This document shows positions 45,966 to 54,630 of a stretch of DNA of 64,000 bases, piece by piece (within the stretch, counting starts at the first letter, position 1; each line of letters starts with the position of its first letter). The notes beneath the pieces are model-generated. The model was given only the letters and a program-made list of their open reading frames with translations. It searched no databases and had not been told where the DNA came from. The translations under genes were made by a program, and so were the position numbers. The stretch covers positions 204,861 through 268,860 of the forward strand of contig CAWFLQ010000007.1 in assembly GCA_963816745.1 (NCBI GenBank), in the 5' to 3' direction. This DNA is from VAZQ01 sp963816745. GTDB lineage: Bacteria; Pseudomonadota; Alphaproteobacteria; Rhizobiales; Xanthobacteraceae.

Positions 45966-46126
45966 GTCCATGGCGAATTCGTAAATCCTCGCAAAAACGG
46001 AGCGGCGCGGGCAATCTTGTGAGCTGCCGACATCGTGCTACCGTCCATGTCGATGATTCACCTGCTCATACTCGCCGTCCACCTGTTGTCCACCATCGCC
46101 AAACTCGTGCGCCCGGGCGGAGTGCG
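45966..46126 (+). repeat. 161-bp inverted repeat, left arm
   Basis: This stretch is about 92% identical to the reverse complement of 46671-46831 (about a dozen mismatches). It holds the N-terminal part of an rve transposase gene (MIHLLILAVHLLSTIAKLVRPGGVR). The two arms flank a truncated IS630 element, so the structure could form a long hairpin. Confidence 0.75.
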
Positions 46127-46155
46127 CACCGTCGTGGCCGAATCCTTGGTGCTAG

Positions 46156-46670
46156 AGCCTGATTGGTTGGGGATGAATTGATTTGGGATTCCCAAATCGG
46201 CTCGGTTCTGATTTAAGATGCTGGCTAGAATGGAGGTCAGCATCCGATGGGGCGAGCCTATTCCCTTGATCTTCGCGAGCGCGTTGTTGCGGCGGTTGCG
46301 TCCGGGGAGAGTTGCCGGGCGGTGGCAGCGACCTTCAAGGTCAGTGTCTCCAGCGTGGTGAAATGGTCGCAGCGGTTTCGAGCGACGGGTAGCGCAGCGG
46401 CCCGTCCGATGGGTGGCAATCGACCGTATGTATTGGCGGGGGAGCGCGATTGGTTGCTCGGCCGTCTGGCGGAGAAGCCGGACGTAACCTTGCGGGCGCT
46501 GCTGATGGAGCTGACGGAGCGTGGCATCAAGGTCAGCTATTACGCGGTGTGGCACTTCTTCGAGCACGAAGGCATTAGCTTCAAAAAAAAGCCTGCGCGC
46601 CAGCGAGCAGGATCGTCCGGACGTCGCGAGACGACGGGCGCAATGGAAGAAGTACCAGGGCCGACTTGAT
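46156..46670 (+). mobile_element. Truncated IS630-family element
   Basis: The left end starts near AGCCTGATTGGTTGGGG and runs into the transposase gene. The right half, including the DDE catalytic domain, is missing and the sequence passes into the inverted-repeat arm. Confidence 0.6.
46247..46670 (+). pseudogene. IS630 transposase, N-terminal part only
   Basis: MGRAYSLDLRERVVAAVASGESCRAVAATF is the characteristic IS630 helix-turn-helix start, followed by RPYVLAGERDWLLGRL and GIKVSYYAVWHFFEHEGISFKKK. An A8 run at about 46582-46589 shifts the frame; with seven A's it continues as SLRASEQDRPDVARRRAQWKKYQGRLD. A-runs at this place are used for programmed frameshifting in some IS630 elements, so the shift may be natural. 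The gene then ends by truncation. Confidence 0.7.
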
Positions 46671-46831
46671 CGCACTCCGCCCGGACGCACCAGCTTGGCG
46701 ATGGTGGCCAACAGGTGCACGGCGAGAATGAGCAGGTGAATTATCGATACGGACGGTAGCACGGTGTCGGCAGCTCACAAGGCTGCCCGCGCCGCTCCGT
46801 TTTTGCGAGGATTTACGAATTCGCCATGGAC
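46671..46831 (-). repeat. 161-bp inverted repeat, right arm
   Basis: Reverse-complement copy of 45966-46126. It also encodes, on the minus strand, the same transposase N-terminus (IIHLLILAVHLLATIAKLVRPGGVR). Confidence 0.75.
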
Positions 46832-47095
46832 AGGCTGCGATGCAAGTAGCGGCAAAAGGTCCGAGCGCTTTTTCCGAACGGATCATCTAGTCTGTTCGCG
46901 AGCTGCCCGACCGCGGGACAGGCCGAGGTCTCCGCGTGGGGGAAATGGGCTGCGAGCGTGCCATCGGCAGACGACGCTGTAATCCTGCGCTGGCGTCGAT
47001 GCCTTTTTTCGGCGCTCCGAACATTCACGGGAACAAGGCTGGCGCGCTGTGCGCGTGCAGCGTGCCGTTGTTTGGCACAATCGCAGGGGAACATC

Positions 47096-48100
47096 ATGAG
47101 TTTGCGAGCCACCGCCCGTTCGGCTTGCCTGAAGATCGCATGCTTGCTGTTGCCAGCGATCGTGCCGGCCGGCGGCGCGCGGGCTCAACCGGCGAACTAT
47201 CCGGAAAAGCCGGTACGGATCATTTCGGATGCAGCGCCGGGCGGCGCCATAGACACAAACCTTCGGATCATCGCCGAAGGTCTGAGCAAGAAGTGGGCTC
47301 AGCAGGTCGTGATCGAGAACCGGCCGGGTGCCGGTGGTGCTATTTCGGCTACGGCCGCGGCGGAGGCGCCACCGGATGGCTACACGATCTATGCCCCGGC
47401 CTTGTCGCTTTTCCTGACAATACCGGGCAAGGCGCCTAATCTTCCGCTCAAGCTCCCGCGCGATTTCACCGCCATTGGGATCACGGCGGTGCAACCGCAG
47501 TCGATCGGAATTAATCCCAAGCTCGGCATCAACAGCCTGCCTGAGCTGATCGCAGAGGCGAAGAAAAAGCCCGGCACCATTTCGTATGCAGTGACCGGCG
47601 TCGGGAGATTGACCCACCTGACTGGCGAGTTGCTGCAAATTCGTGGCAATATCAAATTGCAGATGGTTCCGTACACCGGCGGCTCCGCACAGTCGCTCGC
47701 CGACGTCATCGCTGGCCGTGTATCGCTGGTCATTGAAGGCAACTCGGGGTTGGCTGGGGCTTATCAGTCAGGCCAACTTAAAGCGTTGGCAGTCGCCTCG
47801 GAGAGGCGTCTGCCTCACCTTCCCGATTTGCCGACCGTTGCGGAAACGCTGTCTGGCTTTGTCGCCGTCGGCTGGCAATGCGTGGTAGCACCGGTCGGAA
47901 CGCCAGACCCGATCGTGCGCAAGATCAGCGACGATCTGCGCGGCGTGCTAACCGAACCGGAGATCAAGGACAAGCTTGCAACACGCGGCTCCTACGTGCA
48001 TCCGGCCACCCCGACCGAAGCCCAGGCGTTTGTCCGCAGCCAGCAAGAGCTCTGGGAGCCGGCGCTGGAGCGCGTAGCCATGGAGTTCAAGAAAAAGTAG
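47096..48100 (+). CDS. Bug/TctC-family periplasmic solute-binding protein, copy 1
   Basis: A 334-residue protein with a Sec signal ending GGARAQ. Family blocks: YPEKPVRIISDAAPGGAIDTNLR, QVVIENRPGAGGAISATAAAEAPPDGYT, TVPYTGG-like MVPYTGGSAQSLADVIAGRV, LKALAVASERR, PDLPTVAE. Bug receptors bind carboxylates, amides or aromatic acids and usually feed TctAB transporters; none is encoded here, as is common for this expanded family. A second receptor gene follows 67 bases later. Confidence 0.88.
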   Translation: MSLRATARSACLKIACLLLPAIVPAGGARAQPANYPEKPVRIISDAAPGGAIDTNLRIIAEGLSKKWAQQVVIENRPGAGGAISATAAAEAPPDGYTIYAPALSLFLTIPGKAPNLPLKLPRDFTAIGITAVQPQSIGINPKLGINSLPELIAEAKKKPGTISYAVTGVGRLTHLTGELLQIRGNIKLQMVPYTGGSAQSLADVIAGRVSLVIEGNSGLAGAYQSGQLKALAVASERRLPHLPDLPTVAETLSGFVAVGWQCVVAPVGTPDPIVRKISDDLRGVLTEPEIKDKLATRGSYVHPATPTEAQAFVRSQQELWEPALERVAMEFKKK

Positions 48101-48167
48101 TGCGCCCAGCCTGATGGTGCAGGCTGATCAGCAGCTGCCAATTCCCGACTTATTTGGAGGGCACGCC

Positions 48168-49139
48168 ATGAAACTTCACCGTAGACAATTCCTGACTTTG
48201 ACAGCGGGCGCTGTCGCACTGCCGGCGCTCGCGCATTCGGCTCGGGCACAGGCCTATCCGGCGCGGCCGGTGCAGCTGATCGTCACGTTCCCGGCCGGCA
48301 GCGCGCCTGACATCATCGCGCGTCTTGCCGGGCAACATCTGTCGGACCGCCTTGGTCAGCAGGTCGTAATCGAGAACAGGCCTGGCGCCGGCGGCAATAT
48401 CGCCACCGAATACGTCGCGAAAGCCGAGCCCGACGGCTACACGATCCTGATGCCGGTCTCGACCAACGCGGTGAACGTGGCGCTCTACCGGAATCTCAAC
48501 TTCGATTTCATCCGCGATATCGCGCCGATCGCGGGCATCGCCAAAACTCCTTTCGTCATCATCGTGCCGACGTCGTTTCCGGCCAAGACGCTTTCGGAGT
48601 TCACCGCTTATCTCAAAGCCAATCCCAGCAAGGTCAACATGGCCTCGGGTGGCATCGGAACCTCGCCCCATCTTTGCGGCGAGCTGTTCCAGCTCATGAC
48701 CGGGACCGAAATGGTTCACGTCCCGTATCGCGGCAATTACATGTCCGATTTGCTCGCCGGACAGGTTCAGGTCGTTTTCAATCCGATAGCGCAGGCTCTT
48801 CCGCTGATCCGAGAAGGGAAGCTGCGCGCCCTTGGGGTCACCACCGCGAAGCGCACGGCGGCGCTGCCGGACGTCCCAGCCATCGGCGAGTTTGTGAAGG
48901 GCTACGATGCTTTCGGCTGGTATGGACTCGGCGCGCCCGCCAAGACGCCCCCTGAGATCATCAAGAGGCTCAGCGATACGATGAACGAAGCACTCACCAA
49001 TCCCATGGTGAAGGAGCGATTCTCCCAATTGGGCGTCGAGCCGATGCCGTTGACTCCGGACGGGTTCGCAAAGCACATCGCTGAGGAAGCTGACAAATGG
49101 GCCAAGGTGATCCAGGGCCAAGGCATCAAGATGAACTGA
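48168..49139 (+). CDS. Bug/TctC-family periplasmic solute-binding protein, copy 2
   Basis: A 323-residue protein with a Tat-like leader (MKLHRRQFLTLTAGAVALPALAHSARAQ) unlike the Sec signal of copy 1. Blocks: YPARPVQLIVTFPAGSAPDIIAR, QVVIENRPGAGGNIATEYVAKAEPDGYT, HVPYRGNYMSDLLAGQV, GKLRALGVTTAKR, PDVPAIGEF. TTTGGAGGGCACGCC fixes the start. The pair differ enough that their ligands probably differ. The PQQ dehydrogenase downstream is separated by IS debris, so shared function is uncertain. Confidence 0.9.
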   Translation: MKLHRRQFLTLTAGAVALPALAHSARAQAYPARPVQLIVTFPAGSAPDIIARLAGQHLSDRLGQQVVIENRPGAGGNIATEYVAKAEPDGYTILMPVSTNAVNVALYRNLNFDFIRDIAPIAGIAKTPFVIIVPTSFPAKTLSEFTAYLKANPSKVNMASGGIGTSPHLCGELFQLMTGTEMVHVPYRGNYMSDLLAGQVQVVFNPIAQALPLIREGKLRALGVTTAKRTAALPDVPAIGEFVKGYDAFGWYGLGAPAKTPPEIIKRLSDTMNEALTNPMVKERFSQLGVEPMPLTPDGFAKHIAEEADKWAKVIQGQGIKMN

Positions 49140-49240
49140 GCCCGGCTGTCGGTTCAGTGCTTCTTGGCTTGTGGGGAAACTCCTCAAGCATGTTCCGGCT
49201 TCCGCCCAGCCGCATTCGAATCTTCTGGGATTTCCCAGAC

Positions 49241-49432
49241 TGTGTGTACCGAAAACTCCGTCCGGGTTTATTTGGTGATAGAACCGCGTGACGTCAGCGA
49301 CGATGGTCGCGCTGTTTTGCTTCTTACTGACGCCTGTTCGCCTCGCCGTTCAAGTCGAAGGCCGGGCTTGAGGTGGAGAACGCTGTGTTGCGGCATCAGT
49401 TGGCCGTGCTGCAGCAAAAGGTGCGAGTTTTC
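49241..49432 (+). pseudogene. Relic of the 28281-type insertion sequence
   Basis: TGTGTGTACCGAAAACTCC matches the IS termini at 28281/29376, then an ATG opens a frame encoding fragments of the same N-terminus (GLEVENAVLRHQLAVLQQKVRV in one frame). The similarity ends near 49432, so only the left 190 bases remain, 125 bases before the PQQ dehydrogenase. Confidence 0.6.
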
Positions 49433-49556
49433 GGATGCCGGCTCGCCAACTTACATCTACACCGTGGCGAGCCAACATTGTAGTCTTCGCAGAGGCGGTG
49501 CCGCTCAGGAACGAACCTGTGCAAAATGCCGCCGATTGGTAGAAGGAGGAGGAGAC

Positions 49557-51245
49557 ATGACGCTGCGATCAACGGTGCTGGCTGCCCTGGTGGGCGCGGC
49601 TGTTCCAACGATGGTGCTCGCCCAGACCTCGGACGATTTGAAGAACGATGAGAAGACTACCGGCGACGTCCTCATCTATGGTATGGGCTATTCCGCACAG
49701 CGCTACAGCCCCCTTACCCAGATTAACAAGCAGAACGTCAACAAGCTGGTCCCGTTATGGGGCTATTCGCTTGCCGATCTTCAGGGCGGCGAATCCTTTC
49801 CGCTAGTCAAGGATGGCGTCATCTACATAACCACCCACAGTTCGACTGCTGCTGTCGACGCTCTGACGGGCAAACAAATCTGGCGCGTCCAGCATGACTA
49901 TCCGCCGGAGACACTGCGTGTCGTGTGCTGCGGCATTGTCAATCGTGGCGCTGCAATTTACGAGGGCTTGATCATCCGCGCCGTGATGGACAATCGGATG
50001 ATTGCCCTCGATGCGAAGACCGGCAAAGAAGTCTGGCAGACCAAGTCGCCGGACCCTGTTACCCATGCGAACGGCTACTCCATGACCGGCGCACCGCTGA
50101 TCGTGGACGGCATCGTGATCGCCGGCGTCGCCGGCGCCGAGTTCAGTCATCGCGGCCTGCTGGAAGCTTACGACGCCAAGTCCGGTAAGCATCTGTGGCG
50201 GACCTACACGATTCCGGCTAAGGGCGAGCCCGGCTACGACACATGGGAGGGTGATTTCGCTCTCACCGGTGGCGGCAGCAGCTGGGTTACCGGGACCTAT
50301 GATCCAGAGCTCGATCTGGTCTACTGGGGCATCGGCAACCCCGCCCCCTGGAACCCGCGGGCGCGCAAAGGTGACAACCTTTACACCAACTCTGTCATCG
50401 CCATTCGGCCGAAGACGGGGCAAATGGTCTGGTATTTCCAAAACACACCACACGATCCCTTCGACTACGATGGGGTGCAGACGCCTGTCATTGCCACGAT
50501 CAACGTGGGTGGGATCCCTCGCAAAATCATCATTCAAGCCAACCGAAACGGCTTCGTCTACGTGCTCGATGCGAAGGACGGCAAGCTAGTCGCAGCCAAT
50601 GCCTACGGGAAGGTGAACTGGGCGAGCGGCATCGACAAGGAAACCGGCCGCCCGATTGTGACCGACGTGTTCAAGGACGCTCTCACAGGCAAGAACGTCA
50701 CTGTGTGGCCGTCCATCTCGGGAGTGACCAACTGGCAGAGCCCGGCCTTCAGCCCGCAGACGGGCCTGCTTTACGTCAACACCCTGCACATCGGCATGAC
50801 CTACGAAGCACCCGAGCCGCCCAAGCTTGAGCCCGGGAAGCCGGCCGGCACTCCGACCGTAAAGCGGACCGTCGTGACCGATGATCCTAATGTCCGCGGC
50901 TATCTCAAGGCGGTTGATCCACTTACCGGGAAGTCGAAATGGGAGACGCCCTACCGCAGCCCGAACTATTCTTCCACCATGGTGACCGCCACCAACCTGG
51001 TTTTTACCGGCGTGATGACGGGTGAGTTCCAAGCGCTCGATGCAGATACCGGGAAGGTTCTTTGGACCTTCCAGACTCCCTCGGGGATTATTGGCCATCC
51101 GGTGACCTGGGAGAAGGACAGCAAGCAATACGTCACGGTCCTAAGCGGGCTGGGCGGCGTCTATGCACAGCGCGGCGGTGATCCCAATCTCAACAACTTG
51201 CCGACAGGCGTCACCTTGTGGACGTTCTCGCTGTTCGACAAGTGA
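49557..51245 (+). CDS. Periplasmic PQQ-dependent alcohol dehydrogenase with lanthanide-type Asp
   Basis: A 562-residue quinoprotein with signal peptide (MTLRSTVLAALVGAAVPTMVLA). Eight-bladed propeller motifs recur (AVDALTGKQIWRVQHD, ALDAKTGKEVWQTK, ALDADTGKVLWTFQTPSG). The vicinal disulfide is C124-C125 (RVVCCGIVNRG). The catalytic Asp is D303 in DPFDYDGVQ, and D305 two residues on is the extra Asp that marks lanthanide-dependent enzymes (XoxF, PedH), where calcium enzymes have Ala or Ser. It oxidises an alcohol to an aldehyde or acid, passing electrons to cytochrome c. AGGAGGAGGAGAC precedes the ATG; a terminator and a cytochrome c gene follow. Confidence 0.9.
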   Translation: MTLRSTVLAALVGAAVPTMVLAQTSDDLKNDEKTTGDVLIYGMGYSAQRYSPLTQINKQNVNKLVPLWGYSLADLQGGESFPLVKDGVIYITTHSSTAAVDALTGKQIWRVQHDYPPETLRVVCCGIVNRGAAIYEGLIIRAVMDNRMIALDAKTGKEVWQTKSPDPVTHANGYSMTGAPLIVDGIVIAGVAGAEFSHRGLLEAYDAKSGKHLWRTYTIPAKGEPGYDTWEGDFALTGGGSSWVTGTYDPELDLVYWGIGNPAPWNPRARKGDNLYTNSVIAIRPKTGQMVWYFQNTPHDPFDYDGVQTPVIATINVGGIPRKIIIQANRNGFVYVLDAKDGKLVAANAYGKVNWASGIDKETGRPIVTDVFKDALTGKNVTVWPSISGVTNWQSPAFSPQTGLLYVNTLHIGMTYEAPEPPKLEPGKPAGTPTVKRTVVTDDPNVRGYLKAVDPLTGKSKWETPYRSPNYSSTMVTATNLVFTGVMTGEFQALDADTGKVLWTFQTPSGIIGHPVTWEKDSKQYVTVLSGLGGVYAQRGGDPNLNNLPTGVTLWTFSLFDK

Positions 51246-51277
51246 ACAAGCACTAGTAGAACAGGGAACGAGCTTCG

Positions 51278-51318
51278 GAAGGGAGGCGGCTGGCTGCCAG
51301 CCTCCCTTTCGGTTTTTA
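51278..51318 (+). terminator. Rho-independent terminator after the PQQ dehydrogenase
   Basis: GAAGGGAGGC pairs with GCCTCCCTTTC around a GGCTGGCTGCCA loop, followed by GGTTTTT. It lies 33 bases after the dehydrogenase stop and just before the cytochrome gene, so that gene may rely on read-through or its own promoter. Confidence 0.75.
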
Positions 51319-51333
51319 TGGTGCAAAACGGAA

Positions 51334-51675
51334 ATGAAAATGAGGCGTCTGCGTGGATGCATCGGCATAGTCGTCGGCTGTGGCGTATCAGTTTGGCTTC
51401 CATTAGTGGGTTTTGCGCAACAACACCTGCCGGACAGGGCCAAGATCGAAGCGGGAGAGACCGGCTACGGCACGTACTGCGCGCCCTGCCATGGCGATCA
51501 GCTGGTAAGCACGGGTCAATTTCCGAGTCTAAGGCGTCTGACCCCCAGCGATCGTGCGAAATTCGACAGTACGGTGCGCGACGGACGCAATCAGATGCCG
51601 CCCTGGCGTGGAGTACTGTCAGGCGAGCAGATCGATCAGATCTGGGCCTATATCCGATCCATCGTGGATCGATAA
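51334..51675 (+). CDS. Small c-type cytochrome, likely electron acceptor of the PQQ dehydrogenase
   Basis: A 113-residue protein with a signal peptide (RLRGCIGIVVGCGVSVWLPLVGFAQQ) and one heme site, YCAPCHGDQ (C49, C52, H53). A candidate axial Met is in RNQMPPWRG, and GEQIDQIWAYIRSIV is the usual C-terminal helix. The start could be ATG 51334 or ATG 51340. Single-heme cytochromes of this kind accept electrons from PQQ alcohol dehydrogenases in the periplasm; adjacency supports that here. Confidence 0.85.
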   Translation: MKMRRLRGCIGIVVGCGVSVWLPLVGFAQQHLPDRAKIEAGETGYGTYCAPCHGDQLVSTGQFPSLRRLTPSDRAKFDSTVRDGRNQMPPWRGVLSGEQIDQIWAYIRSIVDR

Positions 51676-51698
51676 GTCTGCGGTCGTTCATCCAATGC

Positions 51699-52795
51699 CT
51701 GTCCCTACCGCAAACCCAAACCGGCTGACGGTCGACCGCGAATCGGTTGATAGTCGCTGTGATGGGCGATTTCTGCAGGTTGATCTGGTGCGCTGTGGTC
51801 GGACTGTTCCGGTCGCGGGCAGCATTGCAAGCCGAAATCCTGGTGCTTCGACACCAGCTCAACGTGCTGCGGCGCAAGGCTCCGAAGCGGGTGGCGTTCA
51901 GCGCCATTGATCGCCTGGTATTTGCGGGGTTGTATCGGTTGGCCCCTGGTGTATTGGACGCCTTGAAAATCCTCAAGCCGGAGACGGTGATCCGCTGGCA
52001 CCGCGCTGGTTTCCGAGCCTATTGGCGCTGGAAATCACGGCCGCACGGCGGCCGGCCAAAGACACCCGCGGAGATCCGCCAGCTCATTCGCGAGATGAGC
52101 ATCGCGAACCCGCTTTGGGGAGCACCGCGGATCCACGGCGAGCTACTCAAGCTCGGCATCGATGTCGGGCAGACCACCGTGGCAAAATACATGGCGAAGA
52201 GAAGACGGCCACCGTCGCAAGGTTGGAGGACCTTTCTTCGCAATCATGCTGACGCCATCACGTCGATGGACTTGTTCGTGGTGCCGACGATATCGTTTCG
52301 GCTGTTGTATGGTCTTCTGATCCTGCAGCATTCACGCCGGGAGCTTCTGTGGCTGGCTGTGACCGCACATCCGAACGCCGAATGGATCGCCCGCCAACTG
52401 ACCGAAGCCTGCGGCTGGAAGGAGGCGCCGCGATATATCGTTCGCGATCGGGACGGCGCGTACGGCGAAGCCTTCATCCGGCGGCTCGGGGCAATGGGCA
52501 TACGAGACCGACCGATCTCGGCACGATCGCCATGGCAAAACGGATATGCGGAAAGGCTCATCGGTTCGATCCGACGGGACTGCCTTGATCATGTCGTTGT
52601 CTTCGGCGAGCAGCATCTCCGTCATCTGCTCAGTTCGTATCAAAAATACTACAACGAGCTTCGCACTCACCTATCGTTGACGAAGGACGCCCCGATCCCG
52701 CGCGACGTCCAGAGAGTAGGGCGCGTGCTTCCGTTGCCAATCCTGGGCGGGCTACACCACCAATACGTTCGCGATTGAGTTTCCGACAAGGACAG
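51699..52795 (+). mobile_element. Intact rve-type insertion sequence, 1.1 kb
   Basis: Left end CTGTCCCTACCGCAAAC and the complement of the right end (CTGTCCTTGTCGGAAAC) form imperfect inverted repeats. The length (1,097 bp) equals that of the element at 28281. Its ends resemble those of the 76-bp palindromes at 52921 and 54186. Confidence 0.7.
51762..52778 (+). CDS. IS transposase, rve integrase core
   Basis: A 338-residue transposase from ATG 51762 (TTG 51747 is possible). N-terminal coil (ALQAEILVLRHQLNVLRRK), GAPRIHGELLKLGIDVGQTTVAKYM, then the DDE core: SMDLFVVPT, VRDRDGAYG, SPWQNGYAERLIGSIRRDCLDH. The frame is intact. It is a clear homologue of the protein at 28344 but with different termini. 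Confidence 0.88.
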   Translation: MGDFCRLIWCAVVGLFRSRAALQAEILVLRHQLNVLRRKAPKRVAFSAIDRLVFAGLYRLAPGVLDALKILKPETVIRWHRAGFRAYWRWKSRPHGGRPKTPAEIRQLIREMSIANPLWGAPRIHGELLKLGIDVGQTTVAKYMAKRRRPPSQGWRTFLRNHADAITSMDLFVVPTISFRLLYGLLILQHSRRELLWLAVTAHPNAEWIARQLTEACGWKEAPRYIVRDRDGAYGEAFIRRLGAMGIRDRPISARSPWQNGYAERLIGSIRRDCLDHVVVFGEQHLRHLLSSYQKYYNELRTHLSLTKDAPIPRDVQRVGRVLPLPILGGLHHQYVRD

Positions 52796-52920
52796 TGGCC
52801 GCCACTGCGACGGACGAGCACCCCCGGCGCCACCTCGTACTCGGTCTCGAACGGCCGCAACTGGCTGCGGTACGCGTCCAAGAACCGCTTGGCCGTCCGC
52901 CGAAGCGCGTCCGGGAACCC

Positions 52921-52996
52921 CTGTCCCTATTCAAAACTCCGAAAGCCAAGAAATCCTCGAGTTTTTCCAGCATTTAGAGTTTTGGGGTAGGGACAG
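52921..52996. repeat. 76-bp MITE-like palindrome, degenerate copy
   Basis: It starts CTGTCCCTATTCAAAACTCC and ends GTTTTGGGGTAGGGACAG, with several mismatches between arms. The interior (AGCCAAGAAATCCTCGAG) is shared with the copy at 54186. It abuts the 5' side of a truncated transposase gene. Confidence 0.7.
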
Positions 52997-52998
52997 CC

Positions 52999-53283
52999 AT
53001 GGATATTCGTGACCGACCGATCTCACCGGGATCGCCATGGCAAAACGCGTATGTGGAGCGTCTGATTGGCACCGTGCGCCGCGAGTGCCTCGACCGGCTA
53101 CTTATCTTTGGTGAGGCGCACCTGCGACAAGTTCTTTCTTCCTACGCGGCGTATTACAATCAGATACGAACGCACTTGGCCTTGGGCAAGGATGCGCCTC
53201 TGGGTCGGGCGATCCAGCGGTCCGGTGTCATTGTCGCCATCCCAATCTTGTCTGGGCTGCACCACCATTACGTCCGGATATGA
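52999..53283 (+). pseudogene. C-terminal fragment of an rve-type IS transposase
   Basis: This 94-residue frame holds only the last part of the DDE domain (DIRDRPISPGSPWQNAYVERLIGTVRRECLD, to HHHYVRI). The element's right end ATTTCGGAAAGGACAG follows at 53284-53303. The 5' part is lost exactly at the palindrome. Confidence 0.75.
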
Positions 53284-53550
53284 ATTTCGGAAAGGACAGA
53301 TACATGCAAACCGAACTAAGGTCCGTTGGGTATCACTGTGCGTGTGGCGGCGAGAACACGGAACGGGGAACTTGCGAGATGGTGTCATAGCGCTGACGGG
53401 CCGAGCGATCTATCGATTACGATGCTCGTGCATGAATGCCCCCCATTCCGCTCCCGGCGCACAACAGGAGGAACAGCCGGGGGCGGCGCATTTCTTTTTT
53501 GCTGATCTTCAAATGTGGGGCGCGAAGTGCGCTTCCCGCAAAGCTACTGG

Positions 53551-53721
53551 CTATGATGCCTTAGCCAGCGGCGGTTCCCTTATTCGTTCTATCTTTTCAG
53601 CTCTCTTTCGGAACTCTTGAGCCAATTCCAGCAGCGCCGCCCTCACATACCACTCGTTGGGTTCTTTCATGAGTTCCAAACATTCAAAAGCTCGCAGTCG
53701 ATATTCTTTCGGAGTTGGCAT
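53551..53721 (-). CDS. Small hypothetical protein of a rhizobial family
   Basis: A 56-residue, highly charged helical protein: MPTPKEYRLRAFECLELMKE, NEWYVRAALLELAQEFRKRAEKIE. Similar short proteins with KEYR-RA-ECLEL and W-A-L-LA motifs are frequent in Bradyrhizobium; no function is known to me. GGGGGAGATCGCT just upstream supports ATG 53721. Confidence 0.65.
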   Translation of the reverse strand: MPTPKEYRLRAFECLELMKEPNEWYVRAALLELAQEFRKRAEKIERIREPPLAKAS

Positions 53722-53962
53722 AGCGATCTCCCCCGATCTGTTTCCATGTTGGGACAAAGCAACACAGAATCTTTTTGTTCCGGAACCAATGGAAATTGCA
53801 TCCTCCGCGCGATCCGGAGGTCACGCCGGCCGGTAACTTAGAACCCGGCAGGTAAAGTGAGACCACTGGTACAGCAGAATTCTGCGCGTTCACCATTCCG
53901 CAATAATTGCCGACAGATGGTGGTGCGCACCATCCACGCGCCGATTTCGGCATCGGGAGTCG

Positions 53963-54030
53963 AGCGACGAGATCTTTAGTCGTCAAGCGCTCCATCGTGG
54001 TCGCGGGCCACAAGACAAGCGCGCCAGCCT
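53963..54030 (+). pseudogene. Fragment of a ribbon-helix-helix protein gene
   Basis: LVVKRSIVVAGHKTSAPAL corresponds to the N-terminus VVKRSIDIAGHKTSVSLED of the intact protein at 61520. The similarity ends after about 20 codons. Confidence 0.55.
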
Positions 54031-54185
54031 TGAGGATGCACATCATGGCTCGGACTTTGGAAAGTGTATGGGTCCTGTTATATTCAATTTCAGTTGCTGC
54101 GGTCATGGTGTGGTGGACATACGTTCCGGCGTGAACCCGCACACGACCTGGCGTCCTAGACGGTGATGCTATTGGATGGCGGCGG

Positions 54186-54260
54186 GCTGTCCCTACTCAA
54201 AACTCCGAAAGCCAAGAAATCCTCGAGTTTTTTCGGCATTCGGAGTTTTGAGTAGGGACA
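54186..54260. repeat. 75-bp MITE-like palindrome, intact copy
   Basis: The arms CTGTCCCTACTCAAAACTCC(GAA) and (TTC)GGAGTTTTGAGTAGGGACAG are perfect complements over 23 bp. About 29 bases lie between them. The CTGTCCCTAC terminus resembles the IS at 51699, which suggests a non-autonomous element moved by that transposase type. Confidence 0.8.
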
Positions 54261-54309
54261 GGTCTATTTCCAAATGCTGCTGGCCCGCTTCGAATTTCAG
54301 AGTGGCGGT

Positions 54310-54540
54310 TTAGATTTGGACGGTCGGGAAACCAGCAAGACACCAATCCCGCATCCGCTTTTTATTGAACCAAGCGGAAGATGGCGGAGATATCAGATCC
54401 AAATGTAGGGCGATTTCCAGATCGCACCCATGCTCGCGCAAGAGCTTTTCGGCCTGCTGCAATGCCCCGTCCTGGGTTGAATGCGGCACGCTCATGGTCT
54501 CACCATCAATGGTCCAAACTACAATAAATCTCTCCGCCAT
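54310..54540 (-). CDS. Small hypothetical protein
   Basis: A 76-residue protein (MAERFIVVWTIDGETMSVPHS) with an alpha helix (DGALQQAEKLLREHG) and a DWCLAGFP end. It resembles small orphan proteins of Bradyrhizobium but no domain is assigned. The start could also be upstream at 54579; the ribosome site is weak for both. Confidence 0.5.
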   Translation of the reverse strand: MAERFIVVWTIDGETMSVPHSTQDGALQQAEKLLREHGCDLEIALHLDLISPPSSAWFNKKRMRDWCLAGFPTVQI

Positions 54541-54630
54541 ATTGTGTCCATTGGCCGCCTCAGTTGGCGGCTCCGTCATCGACCGCTGCCAGCACTGTCG
54601 TAAAAAAGCGGGCGGTCTGCCAAACCATAA

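Noticed and set aside
54048..54134. 29-codon hydrophobic mini-gene (MARTLESVWVLLYSISVAAVM)
   Set aside because: It could be a membrane micropeptide, but there is no ribosome site and it follows an RHH gene fragment; unsupported.
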